From Oscillospiraceae bacterium (GTDB taxonomy: Bacteria > Bacillota > Clostridia > Oscillospirales > Ruminococcaceae): a DNA stretch of 18,529 nt. Positions 1 to 7,031 of the stretch are shown piece after piece. A model generated the notes under the pieces. The model was not told the DNA's origin, did not search any database, and was given only the letters and a program-made list of their open reading frames with translations. The translations under genes were made by a program, and so were the position numbers. Each line of letters begins with the position of its first letter. Position 1 is the stretch's first letter. Location of the stretch: assembly GCA_019423445.1 (NCBI GenBank), contig JAHZBJ010000017.1, forward strand, positions 1 to 18,529, given 5' to 3'.

Positions 1-57
1 ACAGGTGAAGAACATTTCTCTCCGCAGGCCGTTAAAAGCATTATGGACAGCGCAGAA

Positions 58-1380
58 TCAGCCAAAGATGAAGTACATCACCAGGGGGATGCAAAGCAGG
101 TACATCATGGGGTGAATCTCACGGTATTTGCCGGTGAGCACCTTGATAAAGACATGAGCCAGGATACCCGCCGCGATACCAGCAGCGATGGAACCGCAGA
201 AAGCGGTGAAAACCAGCATCACAAAGGGGCCAAAGGCTTCGTCAAAGTCGCTGAAGTCAATCTGGGTGATACCGCTGATCATCAGGAAGCCTACAAAGAT
301 CAGGGCGGGGGCGGTGGCGGCGTCGGGGATGATAACAAACAGGGGGCTGAAGAAGGTGGACAGCAGGAACAGCACCGCTGTGACCACCGCGGTCAGGCCG
401 GTACGGCCTCCCGCCTCAACACCGGAAGTGGATTCCACAAAGGTGGTGATGGTGGTGTTACCAGTGCAGGAACCCACCACCGTGCCGATGGCGTCCACCA
501 GGAAGGGCTTCTCAATGCCGGGGAGGTTGCCCTTTTCGTCCAGCATATTCGCCTTGCCGGCCACCCCAAGAACGGTACCCAGGGTGGAGAAGAAGTCCCC
601 AAAGAAGGCTACGAAGATCAGGATCAGGCCGCTGCTGGTGAAGACGCCGGAAAAGTCAAAATTGAAGCAGATGTTGCTGACAGTGGAGAAACTGGGAACC
701 TCCAGCACCTGGCTGGGAAGGGGGGTGACCCCGAAGGGGATCCCCAGAATGGTAATGATCACGATGCCGTAGAGGATGGCGCCCCGCACCCGATAGCTGG
801 TGAGCACCGCGATAATCAGCAGTCCCAGCACCGCCAGAATAACTTCGGGCTGGGTGAAATCGCCCATGCCGATGCCGCCGTCATAGCTGCCGATACCGGC
901 GTTGGAAAAGCCCAGATAGGCGATAAAAAAGCCGATGGATGCCGAGATAGCCACCTTGATGTTTCGCGGTATCATGCGAACAATGAGATCCCGGATACCA
1001 AAAACGCTGAGCACCACAAAAATAATGCCGGAGATCAGGATGATCGCCATAGCGTTACCGAAGGAGATCTCGCCGCTCTGGATCATGGTGCCCAGCAGGA
1101 AATTCGTGCCCATGCCGGTGGACAGGGCAAAGGGAAAGTTGGAATAAAGGCCCATGAGCAGGGTGATCAGGCCGGAAATCAGGGCGCACATAATGAGGAT
1201 GGCCTGTTTGCTGACCACCACACCGTTGATGTCGGTGATGGTGGGCTCAGGGCCGAACCCCACAATGGCCGAGGGCTGAACCGCCAAAACATAGGCCATG
1301 GTCATAAAGGTGGTTAACCCGGCCATGACCTCAGTGCTCAGGGTGGTTCCCCGCTCTTTGAGCTTGCAAAATCTCTCCAT
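58..1380 (-). CDS. NCS2-family purine (guanine/hypoxanthine/adenine) permease, PbuG/AzgA-like
   Basis: Proton-coupled importer of purine nucleobases in the inner membrane. The 440-residue product is almost entirely hydrophobic, with about 12 or more predicted membrane segments. It opens with GTTLSTEVMAGLTTFMTMAY, typical of the COG2252 (AzgA/PbuG) branch. It also carries FVESTSGVEAGGRTGLTAVV, a hallmark of that branch, at about residues 310-330. Near residue 260 the usual FFDTxGT stretch reads FFSTLGT. I start at 1380 (MERFCKLKERG) rather than 1407: an AAGGAGG sits 9 bases upstream of this ATG, and the upstream codons lie inside a likely terminator. The gene stands alone behind a guanine-class purine riboswitch, which supports a guanine/hypoxanthine substrate. 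The exact base transported is inference. Confidence 0.93.
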   Translation of the reverse strand: MERFCKLKERGTTLSTEVMAGLTTFMTMAYVLAVQPSAIVGFGPEPTITDINGVVVSKQAILIMCALISGLITLLMGLYSNFPFALSTGMGTNFLLGTMIQSGEISFGNAMAIILISGIIFVVLSVFGIRDLIVRMIPRNIKVAISASIGFFIAYLGFSNAGIGSYDGGIGMGDFTQPEVILAVLGLLIIAVLTSYRVRGAILYGIVIITILGIPFGVTPLPSQVLEVPSFSTVSNICFNFDFSGVFTSSGLILIFVAFFGDFFSTLGTVLGVAGKANMLDEKGNLPGIEKPFLVDAIGTVVGSCTGNTTITTFVESTSGVEAGGRTGLTAVVTAVLFLLSTFFSPLFVIIPDAATAPALIFVGFLMISGITQIDFSDFDEAFGPFVMLVFTAFCGSIAAGIAAGILAHVFIKVLTGKYREIHPMMYLLCIPLVMYFIFG

Positions 1381-1389
1381 CAAAAAAAT

Positions 1390-1396
1390 CCTCCTT
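1390..1396 (-). promoter_or_regulatory. Ribosome binding site deciding the permease start
   Basis: AAGGAGG on the minus strand, 9 bases before the ATG at 1380. It fixes the start at MERFCK and excludes the upstream ATG at 1407. Confidence 0.8.
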
Positions 1397-1409
1397 TTTG
1401 TCCTCATCG

Positions 1410-1433
1410 AAAAACAAGCGCAGAAAACCGCGC
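1410..1433 (-). terminator. Intrinsic terminator in the permease leader (riboswitch expression platform)
   Basis: On the minus strand GCGCGG (1433-1428), a UUUU loop and CUGCGC (1423-1418) form a 6-bp stem with one G·U pair. It is followed at once by UUGUUUUU. It lies between the riboswitch aptamer and the ribosome binding site, so it can switch off the permease. CCGCGC at 1454-1449 is an exact complement of the 5' arm and could act as antiterminator. Confidence 0.65.
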
Positions 1434-1622
1434 CGCAGCACGCAGGATGCGCGGATAACGGTTGGCTTTCTGTGATATTTTTCTATGGGGCAGGGCTGTG
1501 CTGCACCGCCGGATGGCATGTGCGCAAATGAGACGGATGGTTGCCGCACAACAGCCCTGCAAAGGAAAACACACACTCCTCAAAACAGGGATATCTGTCC
1601 AGCCGCCTAAGGCGGCCGCTCT

Positions 1623-1691
1623 GTTGTCATTGTACTTCATTTGCGGTGAAGTGTAGAGACTACCTGCCATATTCAGGTATTAAACAACAAC
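1623..1691 (-). promoter_or_regulatory. Purine riboswitch aptamer, guanine/hypoxanthine class
   Basis: Read on the minus strand. A 9-bp P1 joins 1691-1683 with 1631-1623. P2 is CCUG/CAGG around the loop AAUAUGG. J2/3 is GUCUCUACA, matching the GUUUCUAC consensus. P3 is ACUUC/GAAGU around ACCGCAAAU, the conserved L3. J3/1 is ACAAUG. By alignment to the B. subtilis xpt aptamer, the ligand-contact bases U22, U47, U51 and C74 are all present (C74 at 1632). C74 specifies guanine or hypoxanthine; adenine switches have U. Two pocket-flanking pairs are swapped but compensated: U21-A75 and A54-U72. The promoter is just upstream and the purine permease downstream. Confidence 0.93.
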
Positions 1692-1704
1692 CATCGACAA
1701 ATTC

Positions 1705-1733
1705 ATTATGCCGTCCCGCCGGACAAATTGCAA
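1705..1733 (-). promoter_or_regulatory. Sigma-A promoter for the riboswitch-permease transcript
   Basis: Minus strand: -35 TTGCAA at 1733-1728, a 17-base spacer, -10 CATAAT at 1710-1705. The predicted start near 1698 is a few bases before the P1 helix of the aptamer, as expected for a riboswitch leader. Confidence 0.7.
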
Positions 1734-1833
1734 GGGTTGCCCGGCAAATTACAGAGCGGCGGCATAGAGAAAATTGCCGATTCGGGCAAAATCGTTTTGT
1801 TAATCTTTCATAAAATTTTTATATCCTCTTTCT

Positions 1834-1867
1834 AAAACAGCCCAACCGGGACATACCACTGTTTTTT
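1834..1867 (-). terminator. Candidate terminator after azlD (possibly bidirectional)
   Basis: AAAACAG (1834-1840) pairs with CUGUUUU, with an inner CCC/GGG helix, just past the azlD stop. It is A/U-rich on both sides, so it could work in either direction. The stem is only 7 bp and mostly A-U, hence moderate confidence. The rest of 1740-1833 shows only a weak UUGCC/GGCAA hairpin (about 1774-1791). Confidence 0.45.
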
Positions 1868-1870
1868 CTC

Positions 1871-2197
1871 TCAGAAGATCGTCTGCACCAGCAGCATGTA
1901 GCACACCGTCCCTCCGGCGATGGAAAGCAGCATCTGGCGCTTCCAGAGATGAAGCCCGGCAGTAACGGCGATGGCCAGAAATTCCGGCAGGCCGCGGCTG
2001 CCCTCCAAAAGGTTCACCCCCTTGAGGCAGTAGACCACCAGCATCCCAAAGATAGCGGCTGGGAGGGCCTTTCCCAGATAGCGGATATACCGGGGAGTGG
2101 GGCGTTTGGAGGAAAAAACCAGAAAGGGCAGAAAGCGGGTAAACATGGTTCCCAAAGCACACAGGGCAATGGTTATCATCTGTTGGGGAAAGGTCAT
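1871..2197 (-). CDS. azlD: AzlD-family small subunit of a branched-chain amino acid exporter
   Basis: Small hydrophobic partner of AzlC. AzlCD in B. subtilis gives azaleucine resistance and YgaZH in E. coli exports valine; together the pair forms a membrane exporter of branched-chain amino acids. The 108-residue protein has about four membrane segments and the family-typical N-terminal run TRFLPFLVF (about 20-28) followed by YIRYLGKALPAAIFGMLVVY. Length is normal for AzlD (about 100-110). It overlaps azlC by 4 bases (ATGA), so the two are translationally coupled and transcribed from the leader promoter at 3137. No damage is seen. Confidence 0.93.
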   Translation of the reverse strand: MTFPQQMITIALCALGTMFTRFLPFLVFSSKRPTPRYIRYLGKALPAAIFGMLVVYCLKGVNLLEGSRGLPEFLAIAVTAGLHLWKRQMLLSIAGGTVCYMLLVQTIF

Positions 2198-2910
2198 GAA
2201 CGCAGCGCCTCCTTTCTCCCTTCAATGGGCTTGCGGAACAAGGTCAATAACCCCAGGATACAGACCATAGCCGGGATCAGGAAGGAATCCGGGCCGAAGC
2301 ACCACAGACAGAGGGCAGAAGCTCCCAGCCCCACCAAGGCGGTAATGTGGCGCTCCTCCTTGAGCCACTGTTCCAGGAAAATCACCACAAACATGGCAGT
2401 CATAACGAAATCCAGGCCCTCGGTGTCGAAGGAGAGGAGGGAACCCAGAATCCCGCCCAAGGTGGATCCGGACACCCAATAGAACTGATTCAGCAGGGTG
2501 ACGAAAAACATGAACCACCCCTCATCCACCCCTTCCGGGGCCCGGACGGTGCAGAGGATGGAAAAGCTCTCGTCGCACATTCCAAAGATGAGATACAGGC
2601 GCTTCCATCCCAATCCCTGAAAGCGGTCCAGCATGGCGATGCCGTAAAACAGATGCCGGGCCTGAATCATCAGGGTCATTAAAAAGGTCTGGACAGGGGC
2701 AAAGGGCCCCAGGAGCATGGACACCGCCACAAACTCCAAGGAACCCCCGAAAATGGTAAGGCTCATCAGCAGAGGATACCAAAAGCTGAACCCGGAGACA
2801 TTCATGTACACGCCGTAGGCCATTCCCAAAAACCAGAATCCCGCAAAGATGGGGATGGTATAGGGAAAGGCGGCGGCCAGGGCTCTCCTGCGCGTTCCTT
2901 TGGGCTGCAT
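2194..2910 (-). CDS. azlC: AzlC-family large subunit of a branched-chain amino acid exporter
   Basis: Large membrane subunit of the AzlCD exporter of branched-chain amino acids. 238 residues, close to the usual 230-250, with multiple membrane segments. Family features visible are the N-terminal AFPYTIPIFAGFWFLGMAYG (about 13-32), GGSLEFVAVSMLLG (about 55-68), ARHLFYGIAMLDRF (about 85-98) and a conserved DESFSI (about 113-118). The ATG at 2910 is preceded by a GAGGAGG ribosome binding site. It is first in the azlCD operon, behind a leader with a short valine/leucine/isoleucine-containing ORF. That fits regulation by the exported amino acids, but the regulation is inference. Export specificity is from family knowledge only. 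Confidence 0.94.
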   Translation of the reverse strand: MQPKGTRRRALAAAFPYTIPIFAGFWFLGMAYGVYMNVSGFSFWYPLLMSLTIFGGSLEFVAVSMLLGPFAPVQTFLMTLMIQARHLFYGIAMLDRFQGLGWKRLYLIFGMCDESFSILCTVRAPEGVDEGWFMFFVTLLNQFYWVSGSTLGGILGSLLSFDTEGLDFVMTAMFVVIFLEQWLKEERHITALVGLGASALCLWCFGPDSFLIPAMVCILGLLTLFRKPIEGRKEALRS

Positions 2911-2960
2911 CGTTTTTCTTCCTCCTCGTTTTCGGGCCGCAAAGGGCTTCCTCCAACGGC

Positions 2961-2987
2961 AAAGGCCCCCACCCTCAGGCAGGGGCC
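2961..2987 (-). terminator. Terminator-like hairpin in the azlCD leader
   Basis: Minus strand GGCCCC (2987-2982) pairs with GGGGCC (2969-2964) over a 12-base loop and is followed by only UUU. The 3' arm overlaps the strand GGUGGGG (2973-2967), which can instead pair with CCCCACC (3000-2994). The short U-run makes it a weak terminator or an attenuator rather than a full stop. Confidence 0.45.
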
Positions 2988-2993
2988 AAATCT

Positions 2994-3030
2994 GGTGGGG
3001 ATTTGGGAAACAGACGCTTCCCTCTTCCCC
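2994..3030 (-). promoter_or_regulatory. Alternative-pairing region of the azlCD leader
   Basis: Minus strand GGGG (3030-3027) and GGGAA (3022-3018) pair with UUCCC (3009-3005) and CCCC (3000-2997), forming a hairpin that begins one base after the leader-peptide stop. The CCCC arm belongs to CCCCACC (3000-2994), which can alternatively pair with 2973-2967 and break the terminator-like stem. This is the protector/antiterminator/terminator layout of attenuators. Confidence 0.45.
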
Positions 3031-3069
3031 TCAGGCCCGTATCAAATAGACCGGCACGGAATCCTGCAT
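3031..3069 (-). CDS. Candidate 12-residue leader peptide of azlCD
   Basis: A short ORF on the minus strand encodes MQDSVPVYLIRA and ends in TGA. Four of the 12 residues are branched-chain (Val, Val, Leu, Ile), in a leader that precedes a branched-chain amino acid exporter. GGUGA lies 4 bases before the ATG as a modest ribosome binding site. The predicted transcript start is about 33 bases upstream, and the mutually exclusive hairpins begin right after the stop. Translation of the ORF is inferred, and a chance ORF of this length is possible. The coupling of codon content, position and RNA structure is what makes it worth listing. Confidence 0.45.
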   Translation of the reverse strand: MQDSVPVYLIRA

Positions 3070-3108
3070 TGAGTCACCGCCCCGGCCGCAGTTCCAAAGA
3101 TATTTTTT

Positions 3109-3137
3109 ATTATATCAGAGCACCTGGTTTTTTACAA
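3109..3137 (-). promoter_or_regulatory. Sigma-A promoter for the azlCD transcript
   Basis: Minus strand: -35 TTGTAA at 3137-3132, a 17-base spacer, -10 TATAAT (perfect) at 3114-3109. The predicted start is near 3102, giving a leader of about 190 bases before azlC. Confidence 0.75.
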
Positions 3138-3188
3138 TGGCGCGGGGGCGTTACAGGAAAAGCAGTTAACCCTTTGGGTTGGCCCATT

Positions 3189-3234
3189 CCTTCAAAGGGA
3201 AGAGCCCTGGGCAATATAGCCCAGGGCTCTTCCC
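3189..3234 (-). terminator. Strong terminator hairpin after the ABC operon
   Basis: A perfect 16-bp inverted repeat (3197-3212 against 3219-3234) with loop AATATA. On the minus strand it is followed by UUU and then GAAGG. It starts 27 bases after the stop of the DUF4340 gene and separates that operon from the azlCD promoter. The U-run is short but the stem is exceptionally stable. Confidence 0.75.
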
Positions 3235-3260
3235 GCCGCCATCCCGGGACAGCGCAGGGG

Positions 3261-4730
3261 TCAGTTGAGGACAATGGCGTTAACCGCCTCCACCAAATCC
3301 ACCACACTGCTCCGTTTTACCAGGGACACCGGTTCGCCGTCCACCACCGCAAGGCAGTAGGTGCCGTCATACCGGTACAGCTGGATGCGGACAGTGGGCT
3401 GTTCTTCCCGGTCCTCCAGTTCCAGGTGCACCGTCAGGCTGATCTCTTCCTTCTGCTCCGGCTCCTTGTCGGTAAAGCTGGTGGCACTGAGAGCTTCCAG
3501 GGCGCTCTGGAAGTCGTCAATCTCCAACTCCTCGTCCTGGTAATAATACACCCTCTCATCGCCGTCTTTTTCAGAAGTGATGGTATAGTCCGATCCCTCC
3601 AGGGAAATGTCCACCTGGGAGATATCCTCAAAGCTGGCCGGCAGCACCTCCGGATGCCGCAGGTCGTCGTAGGAAGCTTTCATCAGGTTCAGGTACTGGG
3701 AAGAAGTGATCTGGTAGATGATGGGGGAATCCCCTACTCTGGCGTAAGCGGTGATTTCCTCGGCCTCTTCCCCGGCAGTTTCATCGGTTTCAGCGGTCTC
3801 CCCGCTTTCCTCCGTCTCTTCTTCCGCCTGGGCCGCTTCCTTCTCCTGGGCCTCCTTTATCTCCTCAGGGTCGCGGCTGATGCTCAGTGAAACGGTGCCG
3901 GACATCTCCTCACCGTCCTCGTCCTCCCCGGTGTAATCTACCGAGACAGTAAGCTCGGGATCATCCAGGCCATAGGTTGCAAGGTCTGTTTCAGCGGCAT
4001 TGTAGGTCACATAATCGGTAAGCCCCAGGGATTTCATATCATCCAGGTAGCCCTCCACCAGAGAGGGGTCCAGAGGCTGGTTTTTGCCGTCCCGCTGGGT
4101 AAAGTAAACATCCTCTTCCCGATAGGTATCGGTGCTGTCCTCCTCATAGACAATCTGATATTCTTCCTCCCCGGAGAACTGGATCTTAGTGGCCCGATCA
4201 AAATCCGGAATCTCATCATTGTGGATCATGTCGCTGAGCTCCGCGTCAAAATAATCCAGGGGATCGTTTTGGACCAGGTAGACGTTTCCGTCTCCGATGG
4301 AAACATAGCGCTGGGAATCCATAACGCTGTAATCCCCCAGGAGGATCTCATAGCTTTGATCCTCCGTCCCAAGGTTAATGGTGCAGACCGGATCGTCCAG
4401 GCCGTACTGCCCATAGTCCTCTACATCCTCAATGATAAAGGACACCCCAAACTCCTGGAACTGCTCCAGCATATCGCCGATCTTTTCCTCATCCACCGGG
4501 AATGCCGCATCCCCGTCATAGAGCCAGGTATCCCCCCGGTGGAACCCCAGTGTACGGTCGTCGTACTCCCAGGACAGGGATTGGACCGAATCACTGGGCA
4601 CCTCCAGAACAATCTCATCGCTGTTCTGGATCAGCTCTTTGTGCTCCTCGTACTTGCTTACGGCGAAGGTCACCACGCAGACTGCGCACAGGACCCCCAC
4701 CAGGAGATAGAGACGTTTATACCGCTTCAT
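3261..4730 (-). CDS. DUF4340-domain membrane-anchored protein of a Gld-type ABC system
   Basis: 489 residues. An N-terminal membrane anchor (about 8-24) follows a basic KRYKRLY start, and the rest is an extracytoplasmic acidic domain. The motif YGLDDP occurs twice (about 109-114 and 253-258), so the DUF4340 fold looks duplicated. A very acidic, Glu/Ala/Thr-rich, probably disordered insert lies at about 286-326. Family knowledge: DUF4340 proteins are commonly encoded beside GldG-like proteins and ABC-2 permeases, with unknown function. Here the gene is last in that operon and overlaps the GldG-like gene by 14 bases. AAGGAGG lies 7 bases before the ATG. The substrate or role cannot be assigned. 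Confidence 0.85.
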   Translation of the reverse strand: MKRYKRLYLLVGVLCAVCVVTFAVSKYEEHKELIQNSDEIVLEVPSDSVQSLSWEYDDRTLGFHRGDTWLYDGDAAFPVDEEKIGDMLEQFQEFGVSFIIEDVEDYGQYGLDDPVCTINLGTEDQSYEILLGDYSVMDSQRYVSIGDGNVYLVQNDPLDYFDAELSDMIHNDEIPDFDRATKIQFSGEEEYQIVYEEDSTDTYREEDVYFTQRDGKNQPLDPSLVEGYLDDMKSLGLTDYVTYNAAETDLATYGLDDPELTVSVDYTGEDEDGEEMSGTVSLSISRDPEEIKEAQEKEAAQAEEETEESGETAETDETAGEEAEEITAYARVGDSPIIYQITSSQYLNLMKASYDDLRHPEVLPASFEDISQVDISLEGSDYTITSEKDGDERVYYYQDEELEIDDFQSALEALSATSFTDKEPEQKEEISLTVHLELEDREEQPTVRIQLYRYDGTYCLAVVDGEPVSLVKRSSVVDLVEAVNAIVLN

Positions 4731-6168
4731 TCTGCATCCTCCTTCTTCTCAGGACCACACAGATGCCGATTCCCAGATAGGCCAGCGGGAATACGCCGAT
4801 CATGGTCACCTTCAGCAGGGAAGAAACAGAATCGCTGATGGTGAGATAGTTGTAATTCAGAGACTTGCTGCGGATGGCCATGGCCTCGCTCTCCCCGATC
4901 ATGGAGGAAAGGGCGTTCATTGCAAGGTTCACGTTGGCCCCAGAAGAATAGGCGTTGTACACATCGTCCAAGAAACTGGAAGATCCAAACCAGACAATCT
5001 CCCCGCCGCCGCTGGGCTGGATGGAAACCGCCAGGGCAAAGGGGCCGTCAATGTCCCCCTCTTCCTTTTCATATGTGGTCATGCCGTAGCCGGCAACCTT
5101 GCTGAAGGCGGCGTCGGAGGTAGTAAGCAGCTCCGTCACCGTAGCTCCATTGGAGTTACCCGACACGCTCAGGCCCTGGGCAATGGTGAAGATGGTGAAA
5201 TAGTGCTCATCAATAAGGGAATCGGTGATCTCACTGCTGGCCATATCAGGCATCAGGACAATGGGGGTCTGGAAGGCATAGTGCTCCCGGTCTCCTTCCA
5301 CCACAATGCCTTCGTTTACCGTCGCCCCGTAGTCCTCCAGCAAGCTGTTAAGGTTCTTCAGCTCCGCATCCTCCACCGGTCCTGCCACCACCAGCAGCTT
5401 TCCGCCGCCGGCTACATAATCCGCCAGCATATCCTTTTCCTCGGTGGAAATATCGCTGGAGGGTGCATAGATCATCACACAGGCCGCATCTTCGGGCACG
5501 GCGTCCACCGTCAGCAGGGAGAATGTATTCAGCTGGATGTTGTCCTTTTCAATCTGTTCGCTGAAGGCGGTGGGCAGCTCCGCTTCCCCGTGACCCTCCA
5601 ACACATAGACCTGGGGCAGTTCCTCGCTTACCACATAGTCGATGGCGGAAGTGATGGCCCCTTCGCCGTCGAAGGAGGTGTTGTAGTAGGAGTACATATC
5701 CGACAGGTAGATGTCGTTATAAGAGATATAGCGGCTGCGGTCCCCGCATTCCACCACCAGGCTGTTGTTTGGCACCGTCTCGTCGGTGTACTGCTGGGCA
5801 AAGGTGGGATAGACGTCAGGATTCCGCTTCACCACCTGGATGTGATCCGAAAGGCTCTCATACTTGCCCAGAAGGTTTTCGATGACCTCGTCCTCCTTGT
5901 CGGCCTGGACGATCCAGTAAATGGTGACATCCTCCTCCAGGGCGTTTACCACCACCTTGGTGTTGCTGGTGATGGAGTAGAGTTTGGAGGCGCTGATGTC
6001 ATACTTGGTGAGATTTGTGGGCAGGGCCGACGCCAGGATATTCAGTACAATCAGCAGCGCCAGCACCACTGCCGTCATCACCAGGGAATAGGACCCGCCC
6101 TGGAAGGCAATGCGGTTGGTTTCCCGTTCCTCACCCTCCGGACGCTTCAGAAGCTTTCCTATCTTCAT
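4717..6168 (-). CDS. GldG-like ABC transporter auxiliary protein
   Basis: 483 residues resembling the GldG/ABC-type uncharacterised transport family (PF09822). A cytoplasmic basic start is followed by a membrane segment (about 28-50), then a large extracytoplasmic domain containing YDISASKLYSIT (about 57-68), the usual opening of this family. The middle includes VYVLEGHGEAELP and YVAGGGKLLVVAGPVED, then a C-terminal membrane segment (about 453-472) and an Arg-rich tail. The ATG overlaps the permease stop by one base (TGATG), with AGGAGG 8 bases upstream, so translation is coupled. In Bacteroidetes, GldF and GldG form an ABC complex with GldA. In this Firmicute the operon is unlikely to serve gliding, and the transported or moved substrate is unknown. 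Confidence 0.88.
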   Translation of the reverse strand: MKIGKLLKRPEGEERETNRIAFQGGSYSLVMTAVVLALLIVLNILASALPTNLTKYDISASKLYSITSNTKVVVNALEEDVTIYWIVQADKEDEVIENLLGKYESLSDHIQVVKRNPDVYPTFAQQYTDETVPNNSLVVECGDRSRYISYNDIYLSDMYSYYNTSFDGEGAITSAIDYVVSEELPQVYVLEGHGEAELPTAFSEQIEKDNIQLNTFSLLTVDAVPEDAACVMIYAPSSDISTEEKDMLADYVAGGGKLLVVAGPVEDAELKNLNSLLEDYGATVNEGIVVEGDREHYAFQTPIVLMPDMASSEITDSLIDEHYFTIFTIAQGLSVSGNSNGATVTELLTTSDAAFSKVAGYGMTTYEKEEGDIDGPFALAVSIQPSGGGEIVWFGSSSFLDDVYNAYSSGANVNLAMNALSSMIGESEAMAIRSKSLNYNYLTISDSVSSLLKVTMIGVFPLAYLGIGICVVLRRRRMQNEAV

Positions 6169-7031
6169 CAGTTGTACCTCCTCTTCTCCAGAGACTGGAC
6201 GGACAGGAACAGGAAGAAGGCGATCACCGTCAGATAGTAGACGATGGCTGTCATATCAAAGACCCCGTTCACAAAGGTATTGAAGCGGTCAAACAGCGAC
6301 AACTTGGTCATCAGATCCGGTAAGAGTCCCTCCAGCGCCGTGCCGTCGATAAAGTACAGGGCTGCGATCCCCGCCATGGAAATCAGACAGATTACGTAGG
6401 CGAACATCTCATTCCGGGTCAGATAATGGATCACCTCGCCCAGGATCAGGATCAGCACCATCAGCGCCGCCACCGACCCCACGGCGGAAGAAGAAACATA
6501 TTCGGAAAGGCTGACGCTGTAGTAGTTCAGCAGAATCACTGCGATGCCAATGCCCGCAGCCAGCCCCTGGTTATCCGTCAGAGAGGAGATAAACATTCCC
6601 AGGGCAATGAGGGCGGCACCCATGATGAAAAACGCCAGAATGGACCCATAAGAGGTCAGAAGATACACATCGCCGAACTGGGAAAAAATCAGGGGGTAGA
6701 CAGAGATAATGGCCAGAGGGATCAGGTAGAGGATCAGCAGCGCCAGATATTTCCCCATAATCACCTGAAAGGTGGTGATAGGCAGGGAGTAAAGAAGCTG
6801 ATCGGTTTTCTGCCTGCGTTCCTCCGCAAGAACCCGCATGGTCAGAATGGGCACGATGACCACAAAGATGAGGCTGCCGAAGCTGAGGACATACTCAAAA
6901 TTGCTCACCGCCGCCTGAATGTTGTACAACATGGCGCCGATCCCCACAAAAGCCAGAAGAAAGGCCCCGAAAACATAGGCGGTCAGGGAGTGGAAATAGC
7001 TTCTCAGCTCATGCTTTAAAACCGCAATCAT
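6168..7031 (-). CDS. ABC-2 type permease, GldF-like
   Basis: 287 residues with about six membrane segments, the normal layout of an ABC-2 permease. The cytoplasmic loop LTMRVLAEERRQKTDQLLYS (about 63-82) and the following LPIT are the typical coupling region of GldF-type permeases. The C-terminal run with FNTFVNGVFDMTAIVYYL and SLEKRRYN is also family-typical. It overlaps the ATPase gene by 4 bases (ATGA) and the GldG-like gene by 1 base, so ATPase, permease and GldG-like protein are almost certainly made together. It forms the membrane channel that the ATPase should drive. The gene is intact even though the ATPase frame is interrupted. Confidence 0.92.
   Translation of the reverse strand: MIAVLKHELRSYFHSLTAYVFGAFLLAFVGIGAMLYNIQAAVSNFEYVLSFGSLIFVVIVPILTMRVLAEERRQKTDQLLYSLPITTFQVIMGKYLALLILYLIPLAIISVYPLIFSQFGDVYLLTSYGSILAFFIMGAALIALGMFISSLTDNQGLAAGIGIAVILLNYYSVSLSEYVSSSAVGSVAALMVLILILGEVIHYLTRNEMFAYVICLISMAGIAALYFIDGTALEGLLPDLMTKLSLFDRFNTFVNGVFDMTAIVYYLTVIAFFLFLSVQSLEKRRYN

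Noticed and set aside
43..1317. Long open frame on the plus strand opposite the purine permease
   Set aside because: It is the antisense shadow of a clear NCS2 permease. The predicted protein is a low-complexity His/Gly/Gln/Asp-rich chain with no family features and no ribosome binding site.
2911..3102. T-box or known riboswitch in the azlCD leader
   Set aside because: AGGGUGG occurs near 2976-2970, but it is not followed by ACCGCG and no specifier-type stem is evident. SAM, TPP, cobalamin, THF and guanidine motifs were looked for by eye and not found.
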